From contig NC_054746.1 of the NCBI RefSeq assembly GCF_018143015.1, positions 44,176,701-44,240,700 of the forward strand: a stretch of DNA of 64,000 bases, in the 5' to 3' direction. Shown here one piece after another: positions 25,588 to 37,959 of the stretch (position 1 is its first letter; the number at the start of each line of letters is the position of its first letter). A model generated the notes under the pieces. It was not told where the DNA came from and searched no databases. It saw only the letters and a program-made list of their open reading frames with translations. Made by a program: the position numbers and the translations under genes. Source of the stretch: Lytechinus variegatus. Its lineage: Eukaryota; Echinodermata; Echinoidea; Temnopleuroida; Toxopneustidae.

Positions 25588-28500
25588 TTACCATGAGCGA
25601 TAGTAAAACTTGTTACACATGAAGTCTTTACCATACTGTCTATTGATGGACATGATGAGTTGGATGGTGCAGTAGAAAGTAAAGAATGTAGTAAGACAGT
25701 TATTGGGCCAGTCTGCACATACAAATAGAAAATAAATTGTAAACAATATAGATCAAGTTATTTGATCAATCTTTCATTTCTTCTATAATCAACCCAAGTT
25801 TATAACAAGTTTTCATTTGTTCATGCATTCTAAATGCAAACCAATTTCTACATTTCCACTTTATATGCAAATGATTCATTATTTGGATGGTAGATTTGTT
25901 TGAAAGGAAGCCAATTATATACAGATGATGAGCTTGTATATTATAGATGTTTGTCAATATGAAGAATTTTATCATGAGCAGAATGAAAGAAAAACAATAT
26001 TAACAAATCAAAACAACAAAATAATACAATCAACCTACGTAAACAAACAAAAGCACCCAAACACAAACAGGAAGGTATTCTTACAGACATGGTTTAGTTA
26101 ACCCTATGTATCTTAGATCACACTTTGTCGGAGTGCCACTTGACAACTCATTCACCAAATAAAGATTACTTGAATCTTGTGTCAATAAGTTATCCAAAGC
26201 AACCAATTGTGTCATGAGATGAGAAAAATGTGATGAGTTTATAATGAGTGTCATTAGAATTATTTGGTACATTACCTTAGTCATGAATACCAAATTAAGT
26301 GAGTAAACACCCCACATTCAATCAATGTGTGGATTAAAACTATGGGGATATCCAGGGGAGCGTTTCATCAACATTTTTGTCCAACAAGATGTCAGATCTG
26401 ACAACTTTCCCTGATTCTGATTGGCTGAGAGGTGCTGTTACTATGGTAATTATCGGATAAAACAGGACTTGTCAGATAATATCCTTTCATGAAACGCTCC
26501 CCAGGTTTTATTATCAGCATATCACCCAAAGAACACTGTAAGATGATGAGGAAGACTTACCTTGCCTTACAAGAAGATCATAATATGAGTAAGATGTTCT
26601 GTTCCCACAAAGGAAGATCAGGTTAGATAGAGCAAGGCACATGTAGTTAGGAGTGAGGAGTATAGCTATCAGTCTTCTATACATTCCACCTGACAAGTAC
26701 TTCAGCTAAAACACAATAAAAGATAACCATTTGAATAGATATCTAAATAAGTACACTGAATCACAGTATAAATACCCATGCTGTAATCTCCACTTTCTCT
26801 CACGAATAGTAGCTTCAGAAAATATATTTTCATCTACTAAAAATAGTTCAGTAGAAGACAATGCAGCTGGTATGTGACTTGGGATAAGAGCAGAAATATT
26901 CACATATAAGGTAGTAAGAAATGAAGAGAAATTCTCAGAAAATTTGTTGGGACAGTTGGAATAGATACATGTATCCTAGTCATTTATGTGCTAAATTCAA
27001 ATTAACTGATTGACAAAACTCTGATTTTAATTATTAATAAGAATGGTAATAGAATACATTGGATGAGAAGAAACCAGAAGACAAGAATACATGGGATGGT
27101 TTCCTTCAATTTAAACTTAAAATCTTGATCAAATTTCGAACAGCAAACATCAAACTAAAAAATAAAGATGGATTTTTATTACATGCAGTAAAATTTCATA
27201 TATCATCCGTTGCTATATATAAAATACATTGCAAACTTAGCTCCTCATATCTAAAATTAAATAAAAACAAATCAAATTTAGCACTCAAAACTACATCAAT
27301 TCCACAAGAGATACATGAAATACCATTTACATGACATACTATTAACTGCACTGAATAGTTTGAAAGGATTTATTGCTTACCAGCATATTATTCAGACAAG
27401 TCCAATGAGCAAGTTTTCCAATCAGAACTTCAGTCTGGAGTCCAACACAGTTGAATAAAGCCCAGTAGATAAGATGTTCATCAGCACCATGCCAGAAGCA
27501 GACGAATGAGAAGCAACAGATTGAAGCCATGATCTGCCATACAATACCTCTTCTAGAACCTCCAAGAGGGATGTATATACATCTAAACAAAATACAATCA
27601 GCAAAGATAAAAAATTTAGAAAAAGGAAAAGCATTACAGTAAACTGAAAGCTATATTGTGAAAAGCATTAAGGTTTGTCTAACAGAGAGGATGCTTGACC
27701 CTTATTTCACCAGGGGTGGGGGGTCAATTTGACCAACCCCCCTCAACAAATTTTGTCACTACGCCATCGCGCAAAATATTTCTACCGCGCTGCTTGCTGA
27801 CTTTTCACTTTTTTTAAGTCTTGCGCAATATTTTGAAATCAAATAAAAAATATAAACAATTAATTTTTTTTAATTCAACTATACACTCATACAATACCCC
27901 ACCTAGGCCACCACTAAGAGAAATGTCAATAGATCTAAAACAAATAATAATCAATTGAAAGCCACCTCATCCCCCTCCCCCTGTCCGGATATTCTAATGA
28001 TCATTTCAATAACACCCACACAACCCATTTTAGTTCATAACAAAGTCAAAATATCCTCCAACAGATGATGATTCAGCTAAGGAACCATACAGGTATAGCT
28101 AACCACAAGAGGCATTAAAATCTCCTGATATAGCTTTATCCCACATTCTTTCTCAATCATCAAATTTGTATTATTTTCTACAGAGAAACGTATTAGAAAC
28201 ACCAAGAAATAATCTTACTGTAAACTGGTTTTAAAAATCACTTTCCATTCCCCTATGTTTATATACAGTACATATATATTTTTTAAAACTGATCTTACCT
28301 CACAAGCAATGAATGCAGACCTCTATCAAAGTACCTGAATGGATGGAAAGCACAACAAATACTCATTAATTGGCATAAAGATTTCAAATTAAATTACTTA
28401 TCCAATATGACTTTACTTTCACAGGGGGGGGGGGATGGGCAGTATTAGGTCTCATGTTTCATTTCCCCCTATTAAACCCAAATTATATGAACCATTATCT

Positions 28501-31500
28501 CAATTCATTCTAAGAGTGTATCTTCAGCATTTTACTTGAAATGGAATTGTTGCTAAATTGTTTTTGATGTTATTTCCATGTATAAATCATACATATATAT
28601 CATCTTCATCAATAATAATTATAAATTCAATACCTCCACCACAATCATTATCATCATCTTCATCACCACCCTGCAACAAAACCATTACTGTCATCATCAT
28701 TGTCATCTTCATCAATATAATAATCATCACCATTACCACCACCACCATCATCATCACTGTCATTGTTGTTGCCATCATTAATGTTTCCGTCATCATCTGC
28801 ATACAGAAAGCATAAACCTACAGAAATATTATAGTACAATAACATAATTTGAAAGTCACATACCTCCAGAAATCTTGGAATAAGTACATGCCTAGTGTAC
28901 AAACAGGTGGAAGAGGAGCATTGATGTGATCAAACATTGCATGAACTCTTGGTAGACCATACATCACTGTGTACTTCATCTGGAAGAAGAGCAGCTGACA
29001 AAGACCTAAACCACCTGTATGATACATACCACAAGATATTCAACATTCTATAGTCACTTGGTCTAAATTGGAGTAACTCTAATTATAGTAAGGGGCCGAT
29101 TCAACCCACTCCCCTCAACCTTTTTCTTGTTAAATCATGGAAAGCTTGTGCTACACCATTTCATGACCTTTTTAAAAAGTCTATAAAAACTAATACAACT
29201 TTCGTGATCAAATTTGCAAAATTATGTCAAGCTATATTTTCATATTTCATTGATTCCTTGGAATGATGAGCTCTTCCCAATATTGAACATATATTTCTGC
29301 GCAGCCTTTCACACACAAAAAAAGACAAAGAGCACATTCAAAAATAATTAGAACAAACTTTAGTAAGCATTTCTTTCAGTTTAGCTTTTGCTATATAAGT
29401 CAAACATTTCCCTGTGTTGCTACATGATATTGTTAGAATAAAATGATTTGAAAGGAAAACAAAGCAATGCTGGCATTGGATTGGCTAATTGACAATTCAT
29501 CTTATTTTCTTGGAACAGCTGGCAAGCCAAAATTACATTAATTCATTCACTATTAAAGTCTAATACATGTTTTAAAGACGTACCCACAGCCCATACTGAC
29601 AAGCTATTGAATAGGGTCTGCCTTTGATGAAATGCAGGGAAGTACAGGAAATGAAGGACGGTTTCAATGAACATGGCCCAGAAGATGTACCTGAAAAGCT
29701 CCTTCAATATGTGCTTCCACTCAACTATGTTCAACATATGGATTCTTAAATTTATCTGCATAGGGAGAAGAAAACATTTAAGAATTATACCCCTTGGCTT
29801 CATATGGGAGCCTTGATTATTACTCAACACAACAGAATCATTATGACAGGGTAGATAATAATAATACATAACATTTATAAGGCGCTTACTACTGGTGTCG
29901 CTAAGCATGCTGTTTTCTGTTTATAGGTTGTACTTGGGATTAAAAAAATGTGGCAGGGGAAATTGACAAAATCACAGGGACTTTTACCATGGAAAAAAAA
30001 TACAATGACAATGACCTGTTTTCAAATCAATGCTGCACTATCCCAGTGAAGAACCTAAGTTCAAAGACTGCAAATCTGAACTAAATAACCCTCTTTGCAC
30101 ATCATGTCTCCGACAATTGAGAGGATCAGCTCTCATAATTCAGTGAAATTCTTAGTTTCAATTGGCCAGGAAACAGTAGTTTATGACTTTCAACTTGTCA
30201 GTGTTAATATGCTTCACAAAATCTGTCCATATATATATCATATATACATGTATAATAATAGACAACATTCATATTTTGCTTACTATAAAGCTTTTAAGTG
30301 CTGCATACTATTATTCTGGCTTTAGCATGGTTACACTGATCAAGTCAGTAGTAGCAGCAGCAGAAAAAATTATTCATTTTAAGAGCATAGCAATTACAGC
30401 TGCATTCAATGAATTTATTGAATCACTAAAAAATAAAAACAGATCAAAATCACAAATCAAATTCAACATGAGCATAAATATGCATATCAACTTGTAGTAT
30501 TAAATATTGCACTTTATAACAGCAAAAGAGACAAAGCCTTTAAAACATTGAAGATAATGTTTGGAAAACACAGTCATACTTGATCTTTCACCTTTACGCT
30601 TACCTGTTTAGAAAATTTATCGTATGTGAGAACAGGTCCACCAAAGAAGAGAGGCAAGTAGTAGATATAGAGTAGGAAATCTAAAATATTCCAATACTGT
30701 TTATCTGCAGGTCTATCAGCTACAGGCGTGGAATGGTAGTGGCAGAACTCATAAGCAAAACTGATATGTCTTAAAGTACACATTGCTAAAGTGAAAATCA
30801 TCATGTTCAGATCATCCTCATCTGTGAATATATACCGCTGAGAGAAAATTGAGAATGTTGTGGTGATTCTTTTTGTGACTGAACAAAAACCGTGCATCGA
30901 AAGGTTCATATTAATGTTATACTTATGGGATTGAAGCTGCATTCAAGAGCATGCTTTGACTTGAGCTTCAGTTTCAAAAGTGAACATTTTCCAAGGCACA
31001 ACAGCACAATGATATTAAATAATTAGTCTTAAATACTTTATCCGAATAGGTCCACAAATTTATGGCAAAAATATAAACACTGAATTCTATGTTTATGTAT
31101 TGTAAGAAAATTATTTGTCTCACTCATATGTAAGATAAATGAGATTTCCATGTGATATCTTTATTATCATATACAAAGCACTACGCACATCAACGTAAAA
31201 CACTTTCAGCTAAACCCCAAAGTGTAGCCTAAAAAGTAACAGTTGAAATGTAACCACTTGATTAACACAAGATGATCTTTTGCATGAAACTTGTAATGAA
31301 AGTTGGTCAATATGAGACTATTTTTCAATCGATATCATGTGAATTTTTATTTTCCTATCACAACTGAACCAAATCTTCAATGGCACCTAAAATAACCAGT
31401 CATTAATCATTGAAATTTCACTTTATAATTAGAAGAAAATTCAAGTAACATTTATTGGTAAAAAAAAACCACCTTACAAAACAGGAATCTTTTTTCAAGT

Positions 31501-34384
31501 TTTACCTACCTGGAATTGAAGAAAGAAATTGAGGTTGATAGAAGCTATCTGCAACAGCACAATAAACCAAACTGTAGACATGCTCCCAGTGCATGTTATT
31601 GTATAGATGAACAAGGAATGACATAGGAAGTATAAGAGGAGTCGAAGACCAACAAAGAGATAAATGCTGACCACAGCAAAGCAGAGCAAGAACACAGTCC
31701 GATACTACATGAAACAAATGCACATAAAACAGATCATAAATATATGAAAATATGTATAATAAATACACAGAAATTGAGAAATTAATAATATCTATCTTCT
31801 AGGCATAATTTGTAAACACATATTCTTGAGAACCCAAATCTTACCAAAGAGTTGCAAGCCCTTGCAACAATTTATGTATGTATACTTGATTCAAAGTAAC
31901 ATAGGTTGCTAATTTGAGACATATCTGTGAAATCCTGTGTAACAAACAACCCATGAATGGAACATTCACAATTTCAAAACATTTTATCAACAACACATCC
32001 ATTTCTGACTTATTCTTTGAAAAATCTCCTCTGAAAATAGCAGTATTTAAACAAACACAAACGGGACATAAGATTGGTAATGTATTTTTAAAACTCTACA
32101 AATAAATTTGAATGAATGTAAAGTTTTTACCTTGGGATAAACATAACCCACAATCCTTCCTAGAGCAGCATGTAGTACCATTACAATCAATACACCAGGA
32201 GAAAAGAAAATCTTCCTCCAATGGGTCCACTCATAGTCTCCAATATCCTTCAAAACAATACAAAAAAGTGAAATAATATCAACCTAAGTTTTGCATTCAT
32301 GTAATATCTCCATCTCCCTCTACATAACATCCCAAATCAAACCAAAATTGAAGCTGAACTTGAAATAATTACCAAAAAAAAAAGGATGACAATGACCTGT
32401 ATTCATAGATCAACTAAGTAATGTATTAATATAGGTGAAATTCACTCCAATCCCAATTTAATAATAAAACAACAAAGCCAGGCTCAGGGCCAAGGTTTAA
32501 ACAATACAAAGTTTGATAGAAAAAAAAACACTAATATCATAAATACATATTACTTTTTCATTTATGAATAATCAAACAAGGGCTTACTAAATCTAGCAAT
32601 TATTAGGAAAATAAAAGGATAATGATAAAATTTACCAAGCCATACTCTTAAGAAAAAATAACAACCTGTAAGGATGATGCACTTATGATTTGTCATATGT
32701 TTCCAACTACAGAAATATCAATACACAAGTCACAGTAACTGCAATTTCTTTACAATTCAATTGTAGGCCTACTGTTTACTTTAGTGGATATTTTTTTCAT
32801 TACATAAAAATAGAACTATAGAAGTAATTCTTTAAAGGAAAAGTCAACCTCAACAAAGAGCTTATTTGAACAAAGACAAAAATCCAACAAGCATAATCAA
32901 TTTCATAACGATTGGATGTAAAATAAGAAAGAGGTGATAATTCAATGCTTTGCTTGATTATACAAAACAGTTATATGCACTCCCTGGTCAGTATGCAAAT
33001 GAGGGGACTGATGACATCACCCTCAACATATTTCAATTTTCTCCTTATTGCCATGTGAAAAAAATTTTAATTTCTCCCCGAACATGCGGAATGATCATTG
33101 TTTAACATATTGTGATTCAGTCAAGTTAGTCATTTATTATCAAATCGTTATAAATTGAAATACTGTATGATTCTAGCAATAAAATACAAAAGAAATAGTG
33201 AGATACATCACTGACCCTCTCATTTGCATTTCACCGAATTATTCATATAAATGTAGACCTAACTGTTTTGTGAAAAATAAGCAAAAACTTTAAAATGTTG
33301 AAACTTTAAAGATCTTACATCCAATTTTTGATGAAATTTTCAGTGTTATGCTAGTTTGATTTTTTCTATTGATTCAAATCAACCCTTTTCTCAGGTGCAC
33401 TTTACCTTTAAAAACATCTATACCTTATCTTTGTTCCAGAATATGTACCAGCCTTCTTCAAAGTTGAATGAGTAGAGAACATCTTTGAATTCTGTATTGG
33501 GGAAAAACAGTTCAATTCAATTCAAATTCAATTTATTCTTGATAATAATAAAAACATCATCAAACTGTACATTCGTATAAAGAAATACCATTGCAAGAAA
33601 AGGATGACAACAAAAAGTTTACACTTGAAAATAAGAAGCCTCCAAAGAATACAATAATCAATATAAATTATGTACACATCAGATGAAGAGGGGGGGGGGG
33701 CGAAATATGCTCATTCACACACAGACACACACACCCACCGAGGAACATCATCATCATAACACACAAAAGCACACCCGAAACATCCATTAATTAACAAAAA
33801 TAATACTATGTATAAATGAAGTGAGCTTGAATTCAAATTAGGAATAGGTACTAATAATGATCTTTTTGAGCTTGCATTTAAACGAAGAAACAGTTGAAGA
33901 TATTCATTTGAATCCAGTCCACAATTACTATCATAGGTTGCATAAAATGTGCAAAATAAAATTAGACTGATTACACACATAAACTGCTGACACAAGTACC
34001 GGGTACTAATATATAAAGGCAAATGAATAGAAAAATTGTCTATACAGTTTATCGTTCAATTCCAAATTCAAATACAGCATTTTGACAGATGAACAGGACA
34101 TGTTTAACCTGAAAAATAAAATTGAATCATGATTAAAATTATGTAGCATATTCCTTCCCTTTTTAAAATAGATCAATATAAGAAATCTTATTCTAACCTT
34201 TGGAAGCTTCATATAGTGCAAGGAAAGCCTTTGTAAACACTGTACAGATAAATGCAGCATAGATGAATACCTCCAGAACAGGTAATGGTGCATAATCCTT
34301 ACTGACATGTCTTGCTATTATAGGACTGGTCTTTGGTGCCTCGTTTCTGCCTTGAACTGGAGTCTTGTTTCTATGTCTAAGCAT
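25588..34384 (-). CDS. hhat: Hedgehog acyltransferase-like MBOAT protein, eleven coding exons
   Basis: In the family, an ER multi-pass membrane enzyme that N-palmitoylates Hedgehog ligands. Coding exons in transcript order: 34384-34198, 33491-33424, 32247-32131, 31704-31510, 30837-30604, 29755-29584, 29014-28864, 28334-28299, 27582-27381, 26705-26561, 25712-25588. All are GT-AG with consistent phases, giving 543 aa (human HHAT 493). Colinear landmarks: GDYEWTHWRK; a PLFFGGPVLTYDKF block like human PVLHNGPILSFSEF; GGLGLCQLLFFQMKY; DFWRYFDRGLHSLL with the family Asp at 378; CIYIPLGGS; and FVCFWHGADEH with the invariant MBOAT His at 418. Many hydrophobic segments fit a multi-pass protein. The N-terminus is about 35 residues longer than human, basic and polar; exons further upstream stay in frame, so the true start is uncertain. 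HHATL is less likely because the catalytic His is present. Confidence 0.93.
26355..26502. mobile_element. MITE in hhat intron 10 (GGGGAGCG...CGCTCCCC family)
   Basis: A 148-bp element with terminal inverted repeats GGGGAGCGTTTCAT and ATGAAACGCTCCCC. The internal AGTCAGATCT / CTGATTGGCT blocks match the galm intron 2 copy in opposite orientation. It is the better preserved of the two copies. Confidence 0.85.
27710..27860. repeat. Repeat with CAACCCCCCTCAAC core, hhat intron 8
   Basis: GGGTCAATTTGACC, then CAACCCCCCTCAACAAATTT and a TACGCCATCGCGC-like stretch, resembles 29090-29190 (GGGCCGATTCAACCCACTCC, then CTCAAC and TACACCATTTC). Both lie in hhat introns and probably derive from one unnamed repeat family. 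Confidence 0.4.
28610..28800. repeat. CAT/ATC/ACC trinucleotide-rich microsatellite region
   Basis: Imperfect runs of ATC, CAT and ACC trinucleotides in hhat intron 7, with open frames on both strands (Ile/His-rich one way, Met/Asp/Gly-rich the other). These frames are composition effects. Confidence 0.8.
29845..29905 (-). repeat. LINE/SINE 3' tail fragment, antisense
   Basis: On the minus strand, TAAGCGCCTTATAAATGTTA runs into an ATT microsatellite. This AGCGCC-TATAAATG-(ATT)n arrangement is common at the 3' ends of L2/CR1-type LINEs and the SINEs that borrow their tails. It is in an hhat intron. Confidence 0.45.
32836..33407. mobile_element. Palindromic MITE with TTAA target sites, complete copy
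   Basis: TTAA lies directly outside both ends (32832-32835 and 33408-33411). The ends read AGGAAAAGTCAACC and GGTGCACTTTACCT, with long inverted similarity inward (for example TTTCATAACGATTGGATGTA against TACATCCAATTTTTGATGAA). No coding capacity. Diverged half copies occur at 8900-9128 and 42850-43047. It lies in hhat intron 2, just upstream (transcript sense) of the exon at 32247. Confidence 0.75.
33508..34030 (-). mobile_element. Probable LINE 3' UTR insertion, antisense
   Basis: Beginning at 33508 is a run of AATTCAATTCAAATTCAATT. Read on the minus strand it is a TTGAATTGAATT-type tail following an (A/T)-rich block that contains AATAA. Such tails mark the 3' ends of many LINEs. No RT motif was found, and the frame at 33711-34022 is not recognised. 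It fills most of hhat intron 1. Confidence 0.4.
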
Positions 34385-34572
34385 TCTCCTGAAGGTATTA
34401 AAGACAATAAGACATTAAATAATCTCTTAATTGGATTGTGAAGTGTAAGATCTGAAATCCACAAATTTATATTTTTCAGCATAATTTGAAATAATGTATG
34501 TAGTACCGTAAGGGCCCTAGTATTCAACCCGTTTAGAGAGTTTCTTCAAATATATAGAAATATGGAATTCAC

Positions 34573-34651
34573 CTGAATTTCAGACCTGTCTTATTTCCAA
34601 GCGCAAATGCTGGTGCTTCTTTTTCCGTTATTTTTTTCTTCAACCAGTCGA
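34573..34651 (-). other. hhat: Candidate additional 5' exon of hhat
   Basis: On the minus strand, CACACAG precedes a 79-nt open stretch ending AAATTCAG before GTGAAT. The next acceptor (ACCTTCAG before GAGAATG) would splice it in frame to the ATG at 34384. It would add residues including DWLKKKITEKEAPAFALGNK. The lysine-rich translation looks coding, but there is no ATG and the polypyrimidine tract is weak. It may be coding or 5' UTR. Confidence 0.35.
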
Positions 34652-34849
34652 CTGTGTGCGCGGGCGACACCTTTATGTTTCAACCTTTATTTTTCAACCT
34701 TTATTTTTCAACCTTTATGTCAGTGATGACCCCCACCAATTCACCTGTGCCACCTTATTATCCTACCATCCCTGCTTGTTGTCTGATGTCCACAATAGCT
34801 TACTCCTAATATCCCTCTTTTTCCTTCACAAAATCCATACCTCCCGTTA

Positions 34850-36750
34850 ATGTTGTAAATCGGATCAAAAATCAGATCGAAAATCGGATCGGCAGTTAAG
34901 CTTCTAAAATCGAAATCGAATCGAAAATCGAATCGGCGATGTTTAAAAATAAAGGAATACATAAAACTTTTGTTCTCGGTCGCGCGCATCTTCTTGACAA
35001 AGTCACAAAGACGAATGTTTAGGAATGGAAGTCGCCGACATGCGCGATCATTTGGAACATGTTTTAAAAGGGTTTTGAGGTGTTTCTGCTTTACAACAAA
35101 ATGAGTGATTAACCGAATGACGCATCTTCCAGCAAAGGAAAATAATTCTCATAGATCACAGGTCAATGAACGATCGGCGGGACATCTTTTTAAGCTGAGC
35201 TCAGCTCAGTTCGCTCATTATAATATATGATTACAGCCACGCCCAAAAACCATTCCAAAGTACACCCATTTTGTGAAAATAGCTTACTTGTATATCATTT
35301 CTCCGAAACAGTCCTCGAAAAAGTTAAGTCACGCCTCAGTATCGATCTTTCTGTATACCCACCCTCTCAACAATATCAGTGAATTACCAAATGCGCGCAA
35401 GCACACAATACAAGATAGTTTTGGGGCAGAGCCGAAAACTGGTACCGCCCAGACATGAACGGGCTAGCGCAGAATTCTTTACTTTACCTTTTGGCATGTG
35501 CACGTGGTGGGTTTGATTGACGGTGCTATTCTTTGAATTAGCTCACTAGCTGGATTAATGATAATATCAGGGCAAGTATGGCTTACATAATACGTACAAC
35601 ACGCAACTCATCCATGCACACACACAGCTCTCAAATTCCCTTGCAATTATTCGTCCCTTGGTTGTGTGTGCACTTATGGGCGGGATTTAAGCAGGGCAAT
35701 CACTAGCATCATGGACCTATTAGCATATATACAACACAACATTCAATCATACACTTTTCTCAAACTCCCTTGCTATTCGTCCATTGTATACACTCATGGG
35801 TGGGATTTATCAGCGAAAGCACTAGCATACATAATACGTACAACACATTCATGCACCCATGCGGTCACACACAGCTCTCAAACTCCGTTGCTATTGGCCA
35901 TTGTGTGCACTCATGGGCGGGATTTATCAGCATTTAGCACTAGCATACATAATGCATGTAATATTCATGCACCCATGCGGTCACACAGAGTTCTCAAACT
36001 CCATTGCTATTGGCCATTGTGGGCACTCGTGGGCGGGATTTATCAGTATAAGCACTAGCATACATAATGCATGTTTTATTCTTGCACCCATGCGGTCACA
36101 CACAACTCTCAAACTCCCTTGCTATTCGTCCATTGTATACACTCATGGGCGGGATTTGTCAGCACTAGCATACATAATGCGTACAACATATTCATGCAGT
36201 CATACACCCATGCAGTCACACACAGCTCTCAAACTCCATTGCTATTGGCCATTGTGTGCACTCATGGGCGGGATTTATCACCAGAAGCACTAGCATACAT
36301 AATGCATGTAATATTTATGCACCCATGCGGTCACACACAGCTCTCAAACTTCACTGCTATTGGCCTTTGTGTGCACTCATGGGCGGGATAAATGACAATC
36401 CCAGTACAAGTACATGTTCCTTGTTTGTATTATACGATACATTCATCTAAAGTTCCACTCCCACCATACCAGTCAGCGCAGCTACCGGTAGGTCATAAGT
36501 AGGTCAACTTGTTGCGAGTCTTTTCTGACATTCCAGGAATCTGATTGTTCGAACTATTCCATTGTTAACAAGCTCTAAATAGAAAAATCTTGAAATATGT
36601 TCTTACTGCACTGTAAATAGATCTATGCCGATTTTTTATATCCGATTTTTTCCTTCAAGGGGCATGATCGAAGATCGGCAGGTGATCGCCGATTGTTGTG
36701 AAATCGAATGGAATCGGTTGCCGATTGCAAAATCGGTTACAAGCTTAGAA
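34850..36750. mobile_element. Inverted-repeat-bounded element carrying a minisatellite
   Basis: The left edge (about 34850-34945) is rich in ATCGAAATCGAATCGAAAAT-type repeats and reads AAGCTTCTAAAATCGA, later TCGGCGAT. The right edge (about 36620-36750), reverse-complemented, reads AAGCTTGTAACCGATTTTG, later ATCGGCGAT. The two edges thus form imperfect terminal inverted repeats. Between them lies the 110-123-bp tandem array at 35578-36392. No coding gene is present. The array-plus-inverted-ends layout recalls known non-autonomous elements with internal tandem repeats; the family is not identified. Confidence 0.5.
35578..36392. repeat. Minisatellite of about seven units, 110-123 bp
   Basis: Each unit contains GCACTAGCATACATAATGC, CACCCATGCGGTCACACACA, CTCTCAAACTCC, TTGCTATTGGCCATTGTGTG and CACTCATGGGCGGGATTTAT. 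The first two units are more diverged. Overlapping open frames at 35666-36391 only translate the repeat and are not genes. Confidence 0.9.
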
Positions 36751-36846
36751 TCAATACCCCATTGTATGAATATCAGCCAATTATCTCTTTATAGTAATTA
36801 AACAATGCAGCATGCTACTCAACAAATCATATAAATTTAGACTCAC

Positions 36847-36930
36847 CTCTATTAAACTTATTACTGATCTGGCGAGTCTCTCGACTTGGTCTTGGAAGGA
36901 AGTGACACTGATCAGATAAGGCCAAAATTC
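36847..36930 (-). other. hhat: Candidate non-coding first exon of hhat
   Basis: On the minus strand TTTAATAGAG is followed by the strong donor GTGAGTCT (exon edge at 36847). The stretch before it is open in one frame but has no ATG. If used, it would put the whole minisatellite element in the first intron. No transcript evidence is available. Confidence 0.25.
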
Positions 36931-37959
36931 AGAATATCGATACGCATATATAGGATTGGTATCGATATCGATGTTTTTTTTCTGTTTTGGGTTTTTATTT
37001 TGTTTTGTTTTTTCTCTCCCTCTCAGGGTGGGGGGAGGTGAAGCGTGGCTGAGTGTGAGTTTTGTTTTTGTGTGTGTGTGTGAAAATCCTCAAAATTATT
37101 GTGATTTTAATGGTAAAAAAAATCATGTTCAAATTGAGATTCGATCATCCTGGGAGATTCATTACTCAGTTTTATAATTATATTCAGATAGATTTTTAGA
37201 ATAAGTAGAAGATTCATTTCATTTGTGATTATAAATTGTTAATGAATTATGTATATTTCACATTTTAAATATAATGAGGATGAACTAAAATGTGATTTAA
37301 ACAAAATATGGAAATGCTAAGTGCATTCTTGGTAACATAGGTGTGCATTAGGTGTTTATTTATCATTATTTTGTTGTTGTAAAACTCCAGTACTGTCCAT
37401 TACATTCGAAGCTGCGGATCATGGGGGAGGGGTGTATCTATTCCCAATTCTCTGCTTGCTTGACTAAAAAAATGACATTGTTCTTGGAATTCATCCTCCT
37501 TCCTCGATCATCATCGTTGATTCCTGTCAATGTCATTATCATCATCAAGTCCAAATTATTAGTATCATAACTGTTATCTTTATTTCCATCCGTATTATTA
37601 TTATCGTATCATCATTCTCACCACCATCATCTACATAACCTAGATGGGGGGGGGGGGTGGGACCTTTATGTCTTTGGATTTGGAAAAAAATAAATTCAAT
37701 ATTGTGACTTTTTTCAGTTTTGTTCTCTATGATTTTGCCCAAACAACTCTGCTTGCTTTTTCAAATGGCTGTTTAAAATTGATTGATCGCACACACAATA
37801 GGTATGCCTCCGATTTTATATTCAGGGAAATAAATGGCATCACCTTAAAAAAGCCGTTTTTCTTCCCCCTTAAAAATAAAATTTCAATGCCCCTGTCCCA
37901 TCTAAAAATTCATCATAAATTATCCATATTGCATTCAGTCCTCCTTCATTTCATCAATG
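36931..37959. other. Gene-free low-complexity stretch
   Basis: T-rich, GTGTGT and poly-G tracts, and ATC/ATT microsatellite sequence. No gene recognised. Confidence 0.4.

Noticed and set aside
28558-28902. Several open frames on both strands
   Set aside because: ATC/CAT microsatellite translations (Ile/His- or Met/Asp-rich); intronic in hhat.
33711-34308. Minus-strand frames of 100-103 codons
   Set aside because: They fall in an hhat intron, in probable LINE 3' UTR and intronic sequence, with no homology.
34850-34945. Regulatory cluster of ATCGAT-type binding sites
   Set aside because: Better explained as the subrepeat-rich edge of an inverted-repeat element, since a mirrored copy exists at 36620-36750.
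35666-36391. Overlapping open frames of 106-144 codons
   Set aside because: They simply translate the 110-123-bp tandem repeat; all three frames are open by periodicity and no family is recognisable.
35578-36392. CRISPR-like repeat array
   Set aside because: Units are contiguous 110-123-bp tandem copies without unique spacers, and the DNA is eukaryotic.
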